Origin: Gemmobacter nectariphilus DSM 15620
GTDB lineage: Bacteria > Pseudomonadota > Alphaproteobacteria > Rhodobacterales > Rhodobacteraceae
Direction of reading: 5' to 3'
DNA length: 64,000 bases
Assembly: GCF_000429765.1 (NCBI RefSeq)
Contig: NZ_AUCM01000011.1
Span: 62,001-126,000 of the forward strand
Shown here: positions 63,589 to 64,000 of the stretch, in pieces
How positions within the stretch are numbered: position 1 is the stretch's first letter
Layout of the letters: the number at the start of each line of letters is the position of its first letter
The notes under the pieces: model-generated
Told to the model about the DNA's origin: nothing
The model's database searches: none
Seen by the model: the letters and a program-made list of their open reading frames with translations, nothing else
Position numbers and translations under genes: made by a program

Positions 63589-64000
63589 ATGGCACTGAGT
63601 TTTCGGCAGGGCGAGATTCTGGAGATCGCACGCAGCGAGGGGCGCGTGGTGGTCGAGGATCTGGCCGCGCGGTTTTCCGTGACCTTGCAGACCATCCGCC
63701 GCGATCTGGGGGAACTGGCCGAGGCGGGACTTCTGGACCGGGTGCATGGCGGGGCGGTGGTGCGGGCCGGCGTCGCCAATACCGCCTGGGCCGAGCGGCA
63801 GCGGCAGAACCTGGAGGCCAAGGCCGCGATTGCCGCGGCCTGCGCCGCGCTGATCCCCGACAATTCCAGCCTGATCCTGAACATCGGCACCACGACCGAG
63901 GCGGTGGCCCGGGCGCTGCTGGGGCACCGAAACCTGACGGTGGTCACGAACAACCTGAACGTTGCCAACATTCTGGCCCGGAACGAAAGCTGCGAGGTGA
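63589..64000 (+). CDS. DeoR family transcriptional regulator, 3' end missing
   Basis: 137 codons before the window ends, still open. Winged HTH at about 5-60 (FRQGEILEIARSEGRVVVED and ETLxTIRRDLxELxEAGLL-type sequence), then the DeoR sugar-phosphate-sensing domain, including GGAVV and IGTTTEAVARAL. Similar to GlpR, the glycerol-3-phosphate-responsive repressor of glp genes, but the target cannot be told from this part. Site GGGAGG before the start at 63589. Confidence 0.88.
   Translation, partial: MALSFRQGEILEIARSEGRVVVEDLAARFSVTLQTIRRDLGELAEAGLLDRVHGGAVVRAGVANTAWAERQRQNLEAKAAIAAACAALIPDNSSLILNIGTTTEAVARALLGHRNLTVVTNNLNVANILARNESCEV

Noticed and set aside
1-64000. tRNA/rRNA genes, IS elements, CRISPR arrays, phage genes
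   Set aside because: I scanned for cloverleaf ends, transposase motifs, regular direct repeats and integrase signatures and saw none that hold up.

Overview
The window is very GC-rich, densely packed DNA of an alphaproteobacterium in the Rhodobacteraceae/Paracoccaceae, most likely Paracoccus or a close relative. This rests on gene content and order (plsY, a dihydroorotase-like gene and pyrB with PH-domain genes between them; a class I aminotransferase that closely resembles, from memory, the Paracoccus denitrificans aromatic aminotransferase), on codon use, and on intergenic repeats of the GGRTATTTGG...AAGRTGAA type seen in this group. It looks chromosomal. I see no rRNA, tRNA, insertion sequence, phage or CRISPR.

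Layout. (1) 1-16,700 holds housekeeping and cell-envelope genes: partial mepA, an AbgB-like M20 hydrolase, sseA, aromatic aminotransferase, smpB, a polytopic membrane protein, a soluble-type lytic transglycosylase, dapA, an outer-membrane barrel protein, truA, trkH, ttcA, a GGDEF-EAL phosphodiesterase and a tyrosine phosphatase. (2) 16,890-24,816 holds map, a LysR/DMT-exporter pair, deoD behind a near-perfect RutR-type operator, and a tightly overlapping minus-strand operon: pyrB, a 38-aa membrane protein, two PH-domain membrane proteins, a dihydroorotase-like protein without metal ligands, plsY and a GNAT acetyltransferase. (3) 25,024-35,590 holds a UDG/moaB pair, an RND efflux pair, a DsbD-N-like protein, YqgE, an aldehyde dehydrogenase and an M29 aminopeptidase.

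(4) 35,727-53,808 is an accessory catabolic island. Thirteen genes run on the minus strand from 51,128 to 37,015 with little or no spacing: CoA ligase 2, a thiolase-like protein, a Zn-ribbon/OB-fold-SDR fusion, a cyclase-family hydrolase, CoA ligase 1, TRAP transporter dctP-dctQ-dctM, an EthD-domain protein, a GntR regulator, a RutA-like flavin monooxygenase, an FAD-linked dehydrogenase and an HpcH/HpaI aldolase. A divergent LysR gene, a zinc-independent MDR reductase and a second GntR gene flank the upstream end, and a Tm-1-like (UPF0261) gene converges on the downstream end. A good sigma-70 promoter carrying a GntR-like palindrome sits before dctP. The set suggests uptake, flavin-dependent opening or hydrolysis, CoA activation and carbon-carbon cleavage of a small organic acid or cyclic amide. 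The substrate cannot be read from sequence.

(5) 53,939-64,000 returns to general genes: a glycosyltransferase, mltB-like transglycosylase and cobD; an alpha/beta hydrolase; a glutathionyl-hydroquinone-reductase-like GST; a small conserved protein; an M20 amidohydrolase; tex; and a partial DeoR regulator. Two families of structured intergenic repeats run through the window, and one 130-nt intergenic stretch is strongly structured and may be an RNA.
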